Shown here in pieces: positions 30,406 to 37,876 of a DNA stretch of 41,669 bases. The notes below the pieces were generated by a model. It saw only the letters and a program-made list of their open reading frames with translations, was not told the DNA's origin and made no database searches. Source of the stretch: a virus; IMG/VR virus record IMGVR_UViG_3300028297_000008, positions 1 through 41,669 of that record; one strand, given 5' to 3'. The translations under genes and the position numbers were made by a program. How positions within the stretch are numbered: position 1 is the first letter of the stretch; every line of letters starts with the position of its first letter.

Positions 30406-30452
30406 TGTGGCCTTACACCGAAGACGAACAAGACTGGGTATCAGGAAGATAA
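30405..30452 (+). CDS. 15-residue micro-ORF
   Basis: MWPYTEDEQDWVSGR. Starts at the TAATG overlap with the previous membrane peptide; GGAGG lies 9 nt upstream. Too short to name and could be spurious, but the ribosome binding site and overlap favour translation. Confidence 0.35.
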   Translation: MWPYTEDEQDWVSGR

Positions 30453-30461
30453 TTTAAAAAC

Positions 30462-30495
30462 GTAGAGGAGACACCTACCAAGACGACTCCTCTAC
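30462..30495. terminator. 9-bp hairpin between convergent genes
   Basis: GTAGAGGAG and CTCCTCTAC pair perfectly around a 16-nt loop. A-rich before, no clean T run after, so termination would be weak. It separates the plus-strand small genes from 30524-30757 on the minus strand. Confidence 0.5.
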
Positions 30496-30523
30496 AACTT
30501 CTCATTGTTGAGTATTCTTTATA

Positions 30524-30757
30524 TTACTTTCTATTGTAAATTGAATATAAAACCCACACCGCAACTAAACCAACTAATCCTTGTGCAGAAAAGCCTGCAA
30601 CAATGTTTTGGATATTGCTGATTATGTTGATGTTTGGCCAGAACGGAATGTTCTGTCCGTTGAACAAGACTTCTAACACGATGCCTAACGAAAGCAAACT
30701 TATTCCTGCTTCTGTTAATGCTCCGGCCCAAGCCTTTACTTTATTTAAGATTTCCAT
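30524..30757 (-). CDS. Small two-span membrane protein
   Basis: 77 residues with two hydrophobic helices (about 14-32 and 52-73) separated by an Asn/Pro/Gly loop (NGQNIPFWPNINI). GGAGAT precedes the ATG. Holin-like size, but no specific holin family is recognised; similar small membrane proteins occur in marine bacteria. A CTAAATAA element lies about 50 nt upstream. Confidence 0.6.
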   Translation of the reverse strand: MEILNKVKAWAGALTEAGISLLSLGIVLEVLFNGQNIPFWPNINIISNIQNIVAGFSAQGLVGLVAVWVLYSIYNRK

Positions 30758-30983
30758 TTTGGATCTCCTTTTCAGTTAAACTAACCAATCACGTTTGTCG
30801 GTCAGCAATTTATTTAGAGTCGTACAAACAAAAGAAAAACACTCTTAATTGCGATATGATCCGTAATTAACGATTCTTAATTAACTTTTTTAGTTAACTT
30901 GTTACATAAAAGCCAGATTATTACAATTTTATATAACGTACAATAAATACTATACACACAAACACACAGGAGAATAATCAATT
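30758..30983. other. AT-rich intergenic region between divergent genes
   Basis: 226 nt without a gene. Holds the leader and CTAAATAA element of the minus-strand membrane gene, a TTAATTAAC-containing AT-rich stretch with repeated TTAATTA and GTTAACT units, and the AATAAATA promoter of the next plus-strand gene. An origin or regulator site is possible but unproven. Confidence 0.5.
30942..30949 (+). promoter_or_regulatory. Late-type promoter octamer AATAAATA
   Basis: Plus strand, 34 nt before the 30984 ATG; the leader carries CAGGAGAA. Confidence 0.55.
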
Positions 30984-31295
30984 ATGAGTACAGTAGAAAC
31001 CAAATACGGCGAAACGATTTTGAAACAGACGCAAGAGATTGCTGACATGTTCAAACAAGCAATGCCAAAAGTCAACACAAATAAAAACGGTTACGAGATT
31101 CGCACAGAAGTTTTGAAACTCGCAAGTGTATCAGTCTGGAAAGACTATTACGCAAAGTGGGATCAATACAGTACTTCAATCACAAGAGAAGGTGATGAAG
31201 TTGTTACGAAAGTAACATTGCCAGACGTGCCTGGCACCAAAGAAGTCCTGGAGGCGGCTGATAAATTTTATGCCTTCATTAATAACACAAAGTAA
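30984..31295 (+). CDS. Hypothetical small protein
   Basis: 103 residues, alpha/beta, soluble, no motif recognised (ETKYGETILKQTQEIADMFK start, helical C-terminus). Expressed as a single-gene unit with its own late promoter and a strong terminator, which suggests high or specifically timed expression. Confidence 0.6.
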   Translation: MSTVETKYGETILKQTQEIADMFKQAMPKVNTNKNGYEIRTEVLKLASVSVWKDYYAKWDQYSTSITREGDEVVTKVTLPDVPGTKEVLEAADKFYAFINNTK

Positions 31296-31348
31296 ATAAT
31301 GATACAAAACGATATGCAAAACAGGACATAGTCCATACAAATAACATT

Positions 31349-31387
31349 AAAAGCCTTACATTGCCATAAACAGTGTAAGGCTTTTTT
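31349..31387 (+). terminator. Rho-independent terminator
   Basis: AAAAGCCTTACA, 13-nt loop, TGTAAGGCTTTT and a T run. It ends the 30984-31295 transcript just before the CATAAGTA promoter of the next gene. Confidence 0.92.
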
Positions 31388-31393
31388 ATTGGC

Positions 31394-31401
31394 CATAAGT
31401 A
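31394..31401 (+). promoter_or_regulatory. Late-type octamer CATAAGTA, 5 nt before ATG
   Basis: CATAAGTA, TATGC, ATG at 31407. Immediately downstream of a strong terminator and with no ribosome binding site, so the mRNA likely starts at the ATG. Confidence 0.55.
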
Positions 31402-31406
31402 TATGC

Positions 31407-31976
31407 ATGTTCGAAGTTATAGATAATTTTCTACCACAGAAGTATCAAGACGAGATTGAAGCAGTTATGTTACGCAACGATTTCCCTTGGTTCTATCAAC
31501 CAAATATCACAACAGGTAAACCTAAGATTCAGGACGAACGTTTCCAATACAGTCATGGGTTTACTCATCAGTTCTATCATCAGGAGTATGGACCACAAAG
31601 CAATTACTTTGGTATGGTGCAGAACTTTATACAGTTTGTAAATGTAAACTATGACACACAAGGTTACTATAGACTCAAAGCAAACCTAACAGTTCCTGTT
31701 AATGGTTGGACAAAGGATACTGTACAAGAACCGCATATTGATATGCCCATACCACACTTGGTATGCTTGTATTATGTAAACGACAGTGATGGAGATACAT
31801 TCTTCTTTGACCAAACATTTGACGAGAAAGCAGAGCCAGATGAGTTTACAGTTTACAAACGTGTTGCTCCTAAGAAAGGCACTGCGGTTGTGTTTGATGG
31901 ATTACGCTATCATGGAAGTAACAATCCTATAGAAAATCAATCACGCATAATTCTAAATGCAGGAATGATCATATGA
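31407..31976 (+). CDS. 2OG-Fe(II) oxygenase (prolyl-hydroxylase-like), leaderless start
   Basis: 189 residues from ATG 31407; an upstream in-frame TTG lies in the terminator. Metal ligands PHIDMP (HxD) and the distal His in DGLRYHGSNN, with the 2-oxoglutarate Arg in SRIILNAG. YYVNDSDGDTFFFD lies between. It is a paralogue of the next gene, which starts identically (M-x-EVIDNF) and overlaps it by 4 nt. Substrate unknown. Confidence 0.82.
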   Translation: MFEVIDNFLPQKYQDEIEAVMLRNDFPWFYQPNITTGKPKIQDERFQYSHGFTHQFYHQEYGPQSNYFGMVQNFIQFVNVNYDTQGYYRLKANLTVPVNGWTKDTVQEPHIDMPIPHLVCLYYVNDSDGDTFFFDQTFDEKAEPDEFTVYKRVAPKKGTAVVFDGLRYHGSNNPIENQSRIILNAGMII

Positions 31977-32551
31977 TAGAAGTAATAGATAATTTTATTC
32001 CACAACACTATCAAGATAACATTGAAGAAGTGTTGAGTGCTGTAAACTTTCCGTGGCACTATAGACCGAGCATCAACAACGGTAAGCCTAAGATACATGA
32101 TGAACGTTTTAAATACGCACATGGATTTGTACACAACTTTTTCAATGACGAAGAAGGACCAACAAGCACATTTTATTCTACAGTCAGTACACTAAGATAC
32201 TTTGCTGAGAAGCATGGCTTTGATAACAACGGCTACCACAGACTGAAAGCAAACTTAAATGTACAAATACCTGGTTGGCAAGATGGACAGTGCCAAGAAC
32301 CTCATACTGATATGCCCAGTGATCATATGGTACTCATCTATTATGTTAATGATACTGACGGCGACACTTTTATATTCGATCGTAAGTTTGATCCTATGGA
32401 TCCCAATCCTGGTCAGTTCGATCTTAAACAAAGAGTAGCACCTAAGAAAGGCAGAGCCTTGCTATTCGATGGCAACTACTATCACGCAGGAAGTTATCCT
32501 ATCCAAAATAGACATAGGATAATGCTCAACGCAAACCTTATTACTGCGTAG
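31973..32551 (+). CDS. 2OG-Fe(II) oxygenase (prolyl-hydroxylase-like), paralogue
   Basis: 192 residues. PHTDMP supplies HxD, DGNYYHAGSYP the distal His and HRIMLNA the Arg. YYVNDTDGDTFIFD is near-identical to the upstream copy. ATGA overlap ensures coupling. Tandem duplication followed by divergence is clear. It is followed by the ALA synthase gene after 28 nt. Confidence 0.82.
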   Translation: MIEVIDNFIPQHYQDNIEEVLSAVNFPWHYRPSINNGKPKIHDERFKYAHGFVHNFFNDEEGPTSTFYSTVSTLRYFAEKHGFDNNGYHRLKANLNVQIPGWQDGQCQEPHTDMPSDHMVLIYYVNDTDGDTFIFDRKFDPMDPNPGQFDLKQRVAPKKGRALLFDGNYYHAGSYPIQNRHRIMLNANLITA

Positions 32552-32565
32552 CCATTATCTACGCA

Positions 32566-32573
32566 CATAAATA
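32566..32573 (+). promoter_or_regulatory. Late-type octamer CATAAATA, 6 nt before ATG
   Basis: CATAAATA, CTGCAC, ATG at 32580. Leader of about 1 nt is predicted; no ribosome binding site. Confidence 0.55.
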
Positions 32574-32579
32574 CTGCAC

Positions 32580-33779
32580 ATGATAGACCTCGAACCATTT
32601 AAAAAACTGATTAACGATCTTGAAGCCTCAGGCAAGTATAGAGTGTTTAACGACATACTGCGTGAGCGTGGTGAATTTCCTAATGCCATTTGGTATGGGA
32701 AGTATGCTATTAAAAATATTGTTAACTGGTGTTCAAATGATTATCTTGGAATGGGACAGAACAAAGTTGTTATTGATGCCATGCATACCGCTCTTGATCA
32801 AACCGGAGCAGGTTCGGGTGGGACTCGTAACATCGCTGGGACCTCTCACTATCATGTAGCACTTGAACATGAGTTGGCCAAATTGCATAGCAAAGAGTCA
32901 GCGTTAATGTTCACGTCAGCCTATGTAGCAAATGAATGGACTCTTGTTTCACTTAAACGTATCATTCCCGACATTGTGTTTCTATCTGATAGTAAGAATC
33001 ATGCAAGCCTTATACAAGGGATTCGACACAGTGGTGCAGAAAAACACATTTTTCCGCACAATGATCTTGAAGCATTAGAACAACTACTGCGAGACGTCAA
33101 AGGCACACCTTGCATTGTCTTCGAGTCTGTGTATAGCATGGATGGATACGTCAGTAAACTTCCAGAAATTTGTGCGTTGGCTGAGAAATATAATGCTGTT
33201 ACCTATCTTGACGAAGTTCATGCTGTAGGCCTGTACGGTGAAACCGGAGCCGGCTACGCAGATCAGGTTGGTTGTCTAAACAAGATAGATATACTTAACG
33301 GCACACTCGGTAAAGCCTTTGGCGTTCAAGGCGGATACATTACAGGGAATAGTACTGTCATAGACGCTATCCGTTCTATCGCCTCAGGCTTTATCTTTAC
33401 AACTTCAACAAGTCCTATTGTTTGTGCAGGAGCATTAGCAAGTGTCAAATATGTACAGGACCATAATGAATTAAGAATTCAACATCAGGGTCAAGCAAAC
33501 AAATTGAAACAGATGTTAAAGGATGTAGATATTCCTATTTTAGAAAATGAAACACACATTGTACCAGTGATGGTAGGAGAAGCAAAACTCTGTAAGAAGA
33601 TGAGCGACATGTTGTTAGATGACTATAACATTTACTGTCAGCCTATCAACTATCCAACAGTTGAAGTAGGAACAGAACGTTTACGTTTTGCACCTACACC
33701 TTTACACACCGATGCAATGTTACATGATTTAGTAGAAGCACTTAGAAAGGTCTTTAAACGATGCCTGGTACAGACGTAA
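32580..33779 (+). CDS. hemA: 5-aminolevulinate synthase (ALAS)
   Basis: 399 residues, full length. A PLP-dependent alpha-oxoamine synthase that condenses glycine and succinyl-CoA to 5-aminolevulinate, the first heme precursor in the Shemin pathway. Seen: N-terminal GKYRVFNDILRERGEFP typical of ALAS, NDYLGM, GAGSGGTRNIAGT, DEVHAVGLYG, the PLP lysine in TLGKAFGVQGGYI, and SGFIFTTS. These distinguish it from KBL and BioF. The start follows a late octamer by 6 nt without a ribosome binding site. Overlaps the next gene by 19 nt. Confidence 0.93.
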   Translation: MIDLEPFKKLINDLEASGKYRVFNDILRERGEFPNAIWYGKYAIKNIVNWCSNDYLGMGQNKVVIDAMHTALDQTGAGSGGTRNIAGTSHYHVALEHELAKLHSKESALMFTSAYVANEWTLVSLKRIIPDIVFLSDSKNHASLIQGIRHSGAEKHIFPHNDLEALEQLLRDVKGTPCIVFESVYSMDGYVSKLPEICALAEKYNAVTYLDEVHAVGLYGETGAGYADQVGCLNKIDILNGTLGKAFGVQGGYITGNSTVIDAIRSIASGFIFTTSTSPIVCAGALASVKYVQDHNELRIQHQGQANKLKQMLKDVDIPILENETHIVPVMVGEAKLCKKMSDMLLDDYNIYCQPINYPTVEVGTERLRFAPTPLHTDAMLHDLVEALRKVFKRCLVQT

Positions 33780-34126
33780 TACTTGCTGACAAGTTCCCTA
33801 TTGTAGCATACCAAGAGCCTTACAAACTCGTTGAGGAAAAAGTAGTTTTTACAAACAGAGAAGATGTGCAACAACAACTTCCAGATATTTGCAGTCGTGC
33901 TTTAGCCAGAGCATGGATTGACACAGAATTCTATGAGCAGTTAGAACAAGACGTTTTAGGTACTTTTAGATCTCAGGGAGTAATACTTCCTGACAACATG
34001 ACTATACAGTTTGATCACTCAGGGAAGAACAGACCAAAACTTATAGTCTATGAACAATCAGAACATAATAGTAAGTTCAAGGTTAGAGTGTGTGCGTTGA
34101 CTCTTACTATGATGGCACAAAGGTAG
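33761..34126 (+). CDS. Hypothetical protein downstream of ALAS
   Basis: 121 residues, soluble, no family recognised. The first 20 codons overlap the ALAS gene. C-terminal half has strands around NMTIQFDHSGKNRPKLIVYEQSE. Context suggests co-translation with ALAS; function unknown. Confidence 0.55.
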   Translation: MPGTDVILADKFPIVAYQEPYKLVEEKVVFTNREDVQQQLPDICSRALARAWIDTEFYEQLEQDVLGTFRSQGVILPDNMTIQFDHSGKNRPKLIVYEQSEHNSKFKVRVCALTLTMMAQR

Positions 34127-34132
34127 TATAAT

Positions 34133-34561
34133 ATGTTTAAGAACTTTAATATTAAGAAAGCGTTTTGGTTCACGCTCGGTTGTATCTTATTAGGGGTAGC
34201 GTTTGTAGGAGTCTACTTACCTGGCTTACCTTGGAGTACACCAGCAGTTGGTGCGGCTTATTGTTTCGCGAAGTCAAGCGATAGAATGCACAACTGGATT
34301 ATGAATCACAAATTGTTTGGCCCGTTTCTACGTGGCTGGAGCGAGAAAAGAGTATTCCCAACAAAGGGAAAGTATTTGATGATTGTTACAATGGCATCAA
34401 GTTTAATTATTATGTGGTTTACTACAGGTAATATAAAAGCAATAGCATGGACAGGTGGCTTTATGGTACTTGTTGCTATTTGGGCATGGAGATATCCAGG
34501 TTCACATGAAGAACATCAAGCAAGAAAAGATGCAGGCAAAAGAATTGCTTGGTTAAAATAG
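34133..34561 (+). CDS. DUF454 (YbaN-type) inner-membrane protein
   Basis: 142 residues. An N-terminal helix (about 9-31) leads to YLPGLPWSTPAVGAAYCFAKSSDR and HKLFGPFLRGWSEKR, the DUF454 signature, followed by two more helices (about 82-120). It is an inner-membrane protein of unknown function, widespread in bacteria but rare in phages. AAAGG precedes the ATG by 8-10 nt. Confidence 0.82.
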   Translation: MFKNFNIKKAFWFTLGCILLGVAFVGVYLPGLPWSTPAVGAAYCFAKSSDRMHNWIMNHKLFGPFLRGWSEKRVFPTKGKYLMIVTMASSLIIMWFTTGNIKAIAWTGGFMVLVAIWAWRYPGSHEEHQARKDAGKRIAWLK

Positions 34562-34570
34562 AAAGGTGTT

Positions 34571-34819
34571 ATGACAAAGATGAGAACGTTCACGTTTTAT
34601 GACGGGGACAAAGTGGAAACTAAAGAAGCAATAAGTTTTAAAAAAGCAGTTAAGTCTTACCAAGGAGGTACAGAAAGCAAGAGTGTGAAAGTAGAATGGG
34701 AAGCCAAGAAGGGTGGAATATACGAAGTCATACAAGCATTACCGATTGGTAGAAAGATAAGACAAGCGGCAATAACAGAAGCAAAAAGAAAAGCCGCCAA
34801 AGCAAAGATGAGTAGATAA
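34571..34819 (+). CDS. Small basic hypothetical protein
   Basis: 82 residues. N-terminal beta strands (RTFTFYDGDKVETKEAISF) and a Lys/Ala-rich helical tail (IRQAAITEAKRKAAKAKMSR). The tail suggests nucleic-acid contact. TAATG overlap with the next gene. Confidence 0.55.
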   Translation: MTKMRTFTFYDGDKVETKEAISFKKAVKSYQGGTESKSVKVEWEAKKGGIYEVIQALPIGRKIRQAAITEAKRKAAKAKMSR

Positions 34820-35007
34820 TGGAACGAGGAGAGTTTGAAGGAATGGACGGACTACAGGTGCTATGGCATCTGTTAACAACTGAGCCTTTCTTCTGGTTTA
34901 TATTATCAATAGGATTTGTTGCAATAGGAGTCAGCATATGGATAGACAGATGGGAAGATCAAGAGAACATTGTACACTATGACGATTCACACCACAGCAA
35001 TCGATAA
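34819..35007 (+). CDS. Small single-span membrane protein
   Basis: 62 residues with one transmembrane helix (about 23-42, FFWFILSIGFVAIGVSIWI) and a charged C-terminal tail. Start overlaps the previous stop; AACGAGGAG follows the ATG, and translation is likely coupled. No family recognised. Confidence 0.55.
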   Translation: MERGEFEGMDGLQVLWHLLTTEPFFWFILSIGFVAIGVSIWIDRWEDQENIVHYDDSHHSNR

Positions 35008-35542
35008 CATAATCGTATTTGATAATTTCTTTGACACGGAAGTGTTTGAAGATATACTATCAAAGAGTGAATATGTTCCTTGGAAGTATTGTGAAGTTGT
35101 AAGCGAAAGCGAGGGAAACCCTGTTGAAAGGTTTATGACTTGGAATATTTACGAAGAGGGACATGTTCATTTCGATCCTATGCAACTCATGGACATAGTC
35201 GATGAGCAATGCAGAAAACAAATACAAAAGAAAAAGCCTGAAGCAGTTATACATGACATGAAACGTCTACGCTTCAATGGCACAATGCAAGGCAAAGGCT
35301 ACACCATGTGGCCACATGCCGACATACACGATCAACAAGAAACTGTATGGACTATTGTTGTTTACCTTAAAGGAGATGGAGGTACAACATTCTACAAAGA
35401 AAAGAACGGTGACTTATTAACAACCGTTGACTTCAAACCTAACAGAGCAGTAATGTTTCCAAGCATGTATTGGCACAGAGCCGAATCGCCCCGTAAGAAC
35501 TATTTTCGTACCAGTTTGGGAATAGTATATATGATAGACTAA
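34979..35542 (+). CDS. 2OG-Fe(II) oxygenase-like protein
   Basis: 187 residues from ATG 34979 (the frame extends to 34970). HxD is in MWPHADIHDQQ, the distal His in YWHRAESP, the Arg in YFRTSLGIVY. Begins TAIDNIIVFDNFFD like the 31407 family, so likely a more distant paralogue. Overlaps the membrane gene by 29 nt. Its stop lies in a 15-bp palindrome shared with the convergent gene. Confidence 0.78.
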   Translation: MTIHTTAIDNIIVFDNFFDTEVFEDILSKSEYVPWKYCEVVSESEGNPVERFMTWNIYEEGHVHFDPMQLMDIVDEQCRKQIQKKKPEAVIHDMKRLRFNGTMQGKGYTMWPHADIHDQQETVWTIVVYLKGDGGTTFYKEKNGDLLTTVDFKPNRAVMFPSMYWHRAESPRKNYFRTSLGIVYMID

Positions 35543-35550
35543 TAGTCTAT
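35534..35550. repeat. Palindrome containing both convergent stop codons
   Basis: TAGACTA-A-TAGTCTA at 35535-35549. The plus-strand TAA (35540-35542) and the minus-strand TAG (35541-35539) both lie in it, and both proteins end through ATA-GAC. Confidence 0.7.
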
Positions 35551-36060
35551 TAGAACACGTTTAGTTACGCCTGGCATTTCGCCTTCACGTGGCATAATCT
35601 GTTTGTCTTTTGTTTGCTTCTCTTGTGGATCAACCCAAGGACCAAAGTTACTTCCGCTTAGGAAGAAACAAATGTTCTCTGCTTCACCAAAAGATACAAT
35701 GTAACTCCACGTACCTGTTGTAACGTTAACTGTGATTGTACCTTTGCCTGACAACACTTGACCTTGTGGAGTTCTAAACATAACGTCCATAGAAGCAAAT
35801 GGTGTTTCGGCATACTTGGCTACAATGTCTGGCATCAACAATTCTGCTGGGCCACAGTCAACCATGATAGGAAGTCTACTAATCATTTGTTCAGGAATCA
35901 TAGGACCTTCTAAACCTTTAGGTGGTGTCACCTCAGGTTCAATGGTACTGCTGTCATCTCTCTCAATAGCAAACGATAATGAACTAAACATAGTTGCACT
36001 TGCTGTCATTCCTAAGAACAACAACAATGTCATAAGGATTTGTTTTGACTTGTTTAACAT
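35539..36060 (-). CDS. Exported hypothetical protein
   Basis: 173 residues with a signal peptide ending at SLSFA. The mature protein has a DCGPAELL region and a beta-rich C-terminal half (GKGTITVNVTTGTWSYIVSFG), probably periplasmic. No family recognised. No ribosome binding site: ATG follows GGTAAATA by exactly 5 nt, so the start is probably leaderless. Confidence 0.6.
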   Translation of the reverse strand: MLNKSKQILMTLLLFLGMTASATMFSSLSFAIERDDSSTIEPEVTPPKGLEGPMIPEQMISRLPIMVDCGPAELLMPDIVAKYAETPFASMDVMFRTPQGQVLSGKGTITVNVTTGTWSYIVSFGEAENICFFLSGSNFGPWVDPQEKQTKDKQIMPREGEMPGVTKRVLIDY

Positions 36061-36065
36061 ACTAA

Positions 36066-36073
36066 TATTTACC
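36066..36073 (-). promoter_or_regulatory. Late-type octamer GGTAAATA, 5 nt before ATG
   Basis: Minus-strand GGTAAATA, TTAGT, ATG at 36060; predicted leaderless start. Confidence 0.4.
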
Positions 36074-36077
36074 TTAA

Positions 36078-36632
36078 TTACAGGTAACTTTCAACCTGTT
36101 CCGAACTAACTTTCTTAATACAGTCCATCCAACCCGCTTTTCCTTCCTTAGTAAAGAACATATGAGGATCGGGTGTGCTAATTTGCAACCAACTGCCGTA
36201 GTGTATTTCCATTGCAAGTTGTCTTGGGTGCCATGTACTTACACCAGACATCATTTTATAATCCTTTGGACAGTTACCCATTAGCAACTTCTCTATCATT
36301 AGTTTGTCGCTACTAACTGCAAGGTTGTGTGCTACTTGATGTGTGTTTGTGCTTTGCCACTCATTAGAGTGTAACAACACAAGGCTTTCTTGTCCTACTG
36401 GACCACCTGTGTATAGTTTTTGTTGATTGTCTATTAATGAATGTTCGTGTTGAAACTTTGTTAAACGACATGCATCTGCTATAGTTAACTTAGACGGCTT
36501 GTTAAGAACAAGTCCAAATATGGTTTCGTCCTTTTCCTCGTATATGAATACAACACTTTGTCTGAACATTTTATCACTGTCGAGTGCCGGTGTTGCTACG
36601 AGAATCTTACCGCGGTATAGTTGATGTGTCAT
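36078..36632 (-). CDS. YqgE/AlgH (DUF179) family protein
   Basis: 184 residues, the usual size. Hallmarks are GKILVATPALDSDKMFRQSVVFIYE, GLVLNKPS, LYTGGPVGQESLVLLHS and a C-terminal GYSGW-like segment replaced by SGVSTWHPRQLAMEIHYGSW. The family is a widespread bacterial cytoplasmic protein of unclear function, once linked to transcription. Its presence in a phage is unusual. Starts 3 nt after the upstream stop. Confidence 0.88.
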   Translation of the reverse strand: MTHQLYRGKILVATPALDSDKMFRQSVVFIYEEKDETIFGLVLNKPSKLTIADACRLTKFQHEHSLIDNQQKLYTGGPVGQESLVLLHSNEWQSTNTHQVAHNLAVSSDKLMIEKLLMGNCPKDYKMMSGVSTWHPRQLAMEIHYGSWLQISTPDPHMFFTKEGKAGWMDCIKKVSSEQVESYL

Positions 36633-36635
36633 ATG

Positions 36636-36875
36636 TTAGGACCAATCAGGAAGTGGCCCACCATACTTCTTTCCCTTGATCTTCTTGCCGCCCACAGTCT
36701 TACGTGTGTCGCCAACCTTGTGACTTTTCTTACCCTCACGTCTTCTGTAACCTTGGCTCTTGCAAGAAGATAAAGCAGACGCACCAAGTGATGAATTAGA
36801 GCGTGAACTCTTACATAACTTGGCACTTGCTTTTGCTTCTTCTAAAGCATCAATGGAAATATCTTTTAATAACAT
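36636..36875 (-). CDS. Small basic protein with T4-internal-protein-like N-terminus
   Basis: 79 residues from ATG 36875; the frame extends to 36929. MLLKDISIDALEE-AKA has an LxE site after a short helix, followed by a Ser-rich linker and a basic tail (RRREGKKSHKVGDTRKTVGG, GGPLPDWS). Possible capsid-targeted internal protein. The GATAAATA octamer lies 8 nt before the ATG, so the leader is 2-3 nt. Confidence 0.55.
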   Translation of the reverse strand: MLLKDISIDALEEAKASAKLCKSSRSNSSLGASALSSCKSQGYRRREGKKSHKVGDTRKTVGGKKIKGKKYGGPLPDWS

Positions 36876-36876
36876 A

Positions 36877-37098
36877 CTATCTATATTTATCCGCCGTTGA
36901 CTCATACTCGTCTTCATTCGATGACTCAAGTATTCTAAATGTTAACGCCTTTCGTGGTCCTCTTGTTGTGTTAATAGATACATCTCCGCTTTTGGGAAAG
37001 TATTCTATCTTGGTAATCTTTGCGATGTCGTCATGTTTGCCGACTGCAATCTCTTGTCCTACTGCTAAATTTAATTGTAATTGTCTGAGGTTTGCCAT
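36877..37098 (-). CDS. Small beta-rich hypothetical protein
   Basis: 73 residues from ATG 37098 (AAGGAGAT site 5 nt upstream). LAVGQEIAVGKHDDIAKITKIEYF suggests a small SH3/KOW-like barrel that could bind nucleic acid. C-terminal acidic tail. CATAAATA octamer lies about 50 nt upstream. Confidence 0.6.
   Translation of the reverse strand: MANLRQLQLNLAVGQEIAVGKHDDIAKITKIEYFPKSGDVSINTTRGPRKALTFRILESSNEDEYESTADKYR
36884..36891 (-). promoter_or_regulatory. Late-type octamer GATAAATA, 8 nt before ATG
   Basis: Minus-strand GATAAATA, TAGATAGT, ATG at 36875; a leader of 2-3 nt is predicted. Confidence 0.5.
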
Positions 37099-37146
37099 TG
37101 GATATCTCCTTTGTGACACATTCTGTGATGCTGAGTAGCATACAAA

Positions 37147-37154
37147 TATTTATG
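37147..37154 (-). promoter_or_regulatory. Late-type promoter octamer CATAAATA
   Basis: Minus strand, about 50 nt before the 37098 start, next to one copy of the 14-bp direct repeat. Confidence 0.55.
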
Positions 37155-37155
37155 T

Positions 37156-37169
37156 AAGGCCCCGCTGTA
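37156..37169 (+). repeat. 14-bp direct repeat, left copy
   Basis: AAGGCCCCGCTGTA, identical to 37877-37890. The two copies bracket the restriction-endonuclease-like gene. GC-rich in an AT-rich surrounding. Confidence 0.75.
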
Positions 37170-37188
37170 CAATGTACAAACTTATCGA

Positions 37189-37800
37189 TTATGCAGGATT
37201 AGGAATAAACTCTGGGTTGTGAATATAGCATACCGTCTTTTTAGGCACGTATGTTACGAGTAACACCTTATCTTTGTCCGGGTGATTGTGTACATGACCT
37301 TTAAAAGCACTCTCATGTGGCTTGACCTGTATAGGATACTTGCCTGCCCACCCGTCAATGCCCTGTGATTCTTCCTTGGCTGTACTAAATCTATATGGTA
37401 GGTTGTAGTAGTCTGCAACAACTCTTACTGCTACTTCTTCTCCACCCATACCCATGTGAGTCTTATTGTACACCACTTCCTTTACATAGTCTATACACAT
37501 GTCTTTGGTAATACCACCTACTTGCATTTTGCATACCATGTCATAGATCTTCACTCCGGCCGTCACTAACCCTTCACTGCCATGCTCACTATTATAATAG
37601 TCTGTCCACTCCGTCAGTGTTCCCTTAATACCTTCACTACGCATTTTTAACCATGTGTCTTTACAATGTCCTACGAATTGTGATCTGAAGGCCTGTGAAT
37701 TTTGACCTGCAATGTTTAGAATTTGTGTAGAGTATTTTGGCCACTCTCGTCTTGTTGGAGTGATGATGTTCTTGTAATGTCGTCCAGTCAACTTAATCAT
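37189..37800 (-). CDS. MjaI-like type II restriction endonuclease
   Basis: 203 residues from ATG 37800, chosen for its AGGAG site 8 nt upstream (the frame extends to 37899). Segments matching the MjaI restriction endonuclease family as I recall it are YSTQILNIAGQNSQAFRSQFVGH near the N-terminus and NKTHMGMGGEEVAVRVVA followed by EESQGIDGWAGKYPIQVKP, an E...D-x9-QxK pattern of a PD-(D/E)XK site. MjaI cuts at CTAG. No methyltransferase is visible nearby. Possible roles are host DNA degradation, exclusion of competing phages or a mobile endonuclease. Confidence 0.68.
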   Translation of the reverse strand: MIKLTGRHYKNIITPTRREWPKYSTQILNIAGQNSQAFRSQFVGHCKDTWLKMRSEGIKGTLTEWTDYYNSEHGSEGLVTAGVKIYDMVCKMQVGGITKDMCIDYVKEVVYNKTHMGMGGEEVAVRVVADYYNLPYRFSTAKEESQGIDGWAGKYPIQVKPHESAFKGHVHNHPDKDKVLLVTYVPKKTVCYIHNPEFIPNPA

Positions 37801-37834
37801 GACTGTGGCTCCTGTCATTGTTTCCATTGTTCTT

Positions 37835-37863
37835 ATAATAACACAGGAAACCAAAAAAGTCAA
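37835..37863 (-). promoter_or_regulatory. Sigma70-type promoter (endonuclease gene)
   Basis: Minus strand TTGACT (37863-37858), 17-bp spacer, TATTAT (37840-37835). The +1 falls near 37828, which rules out the longer ORF start at 37899. Confidence 0.72.
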
Positions 37864-37876
37864 CCATCTTTTTACA

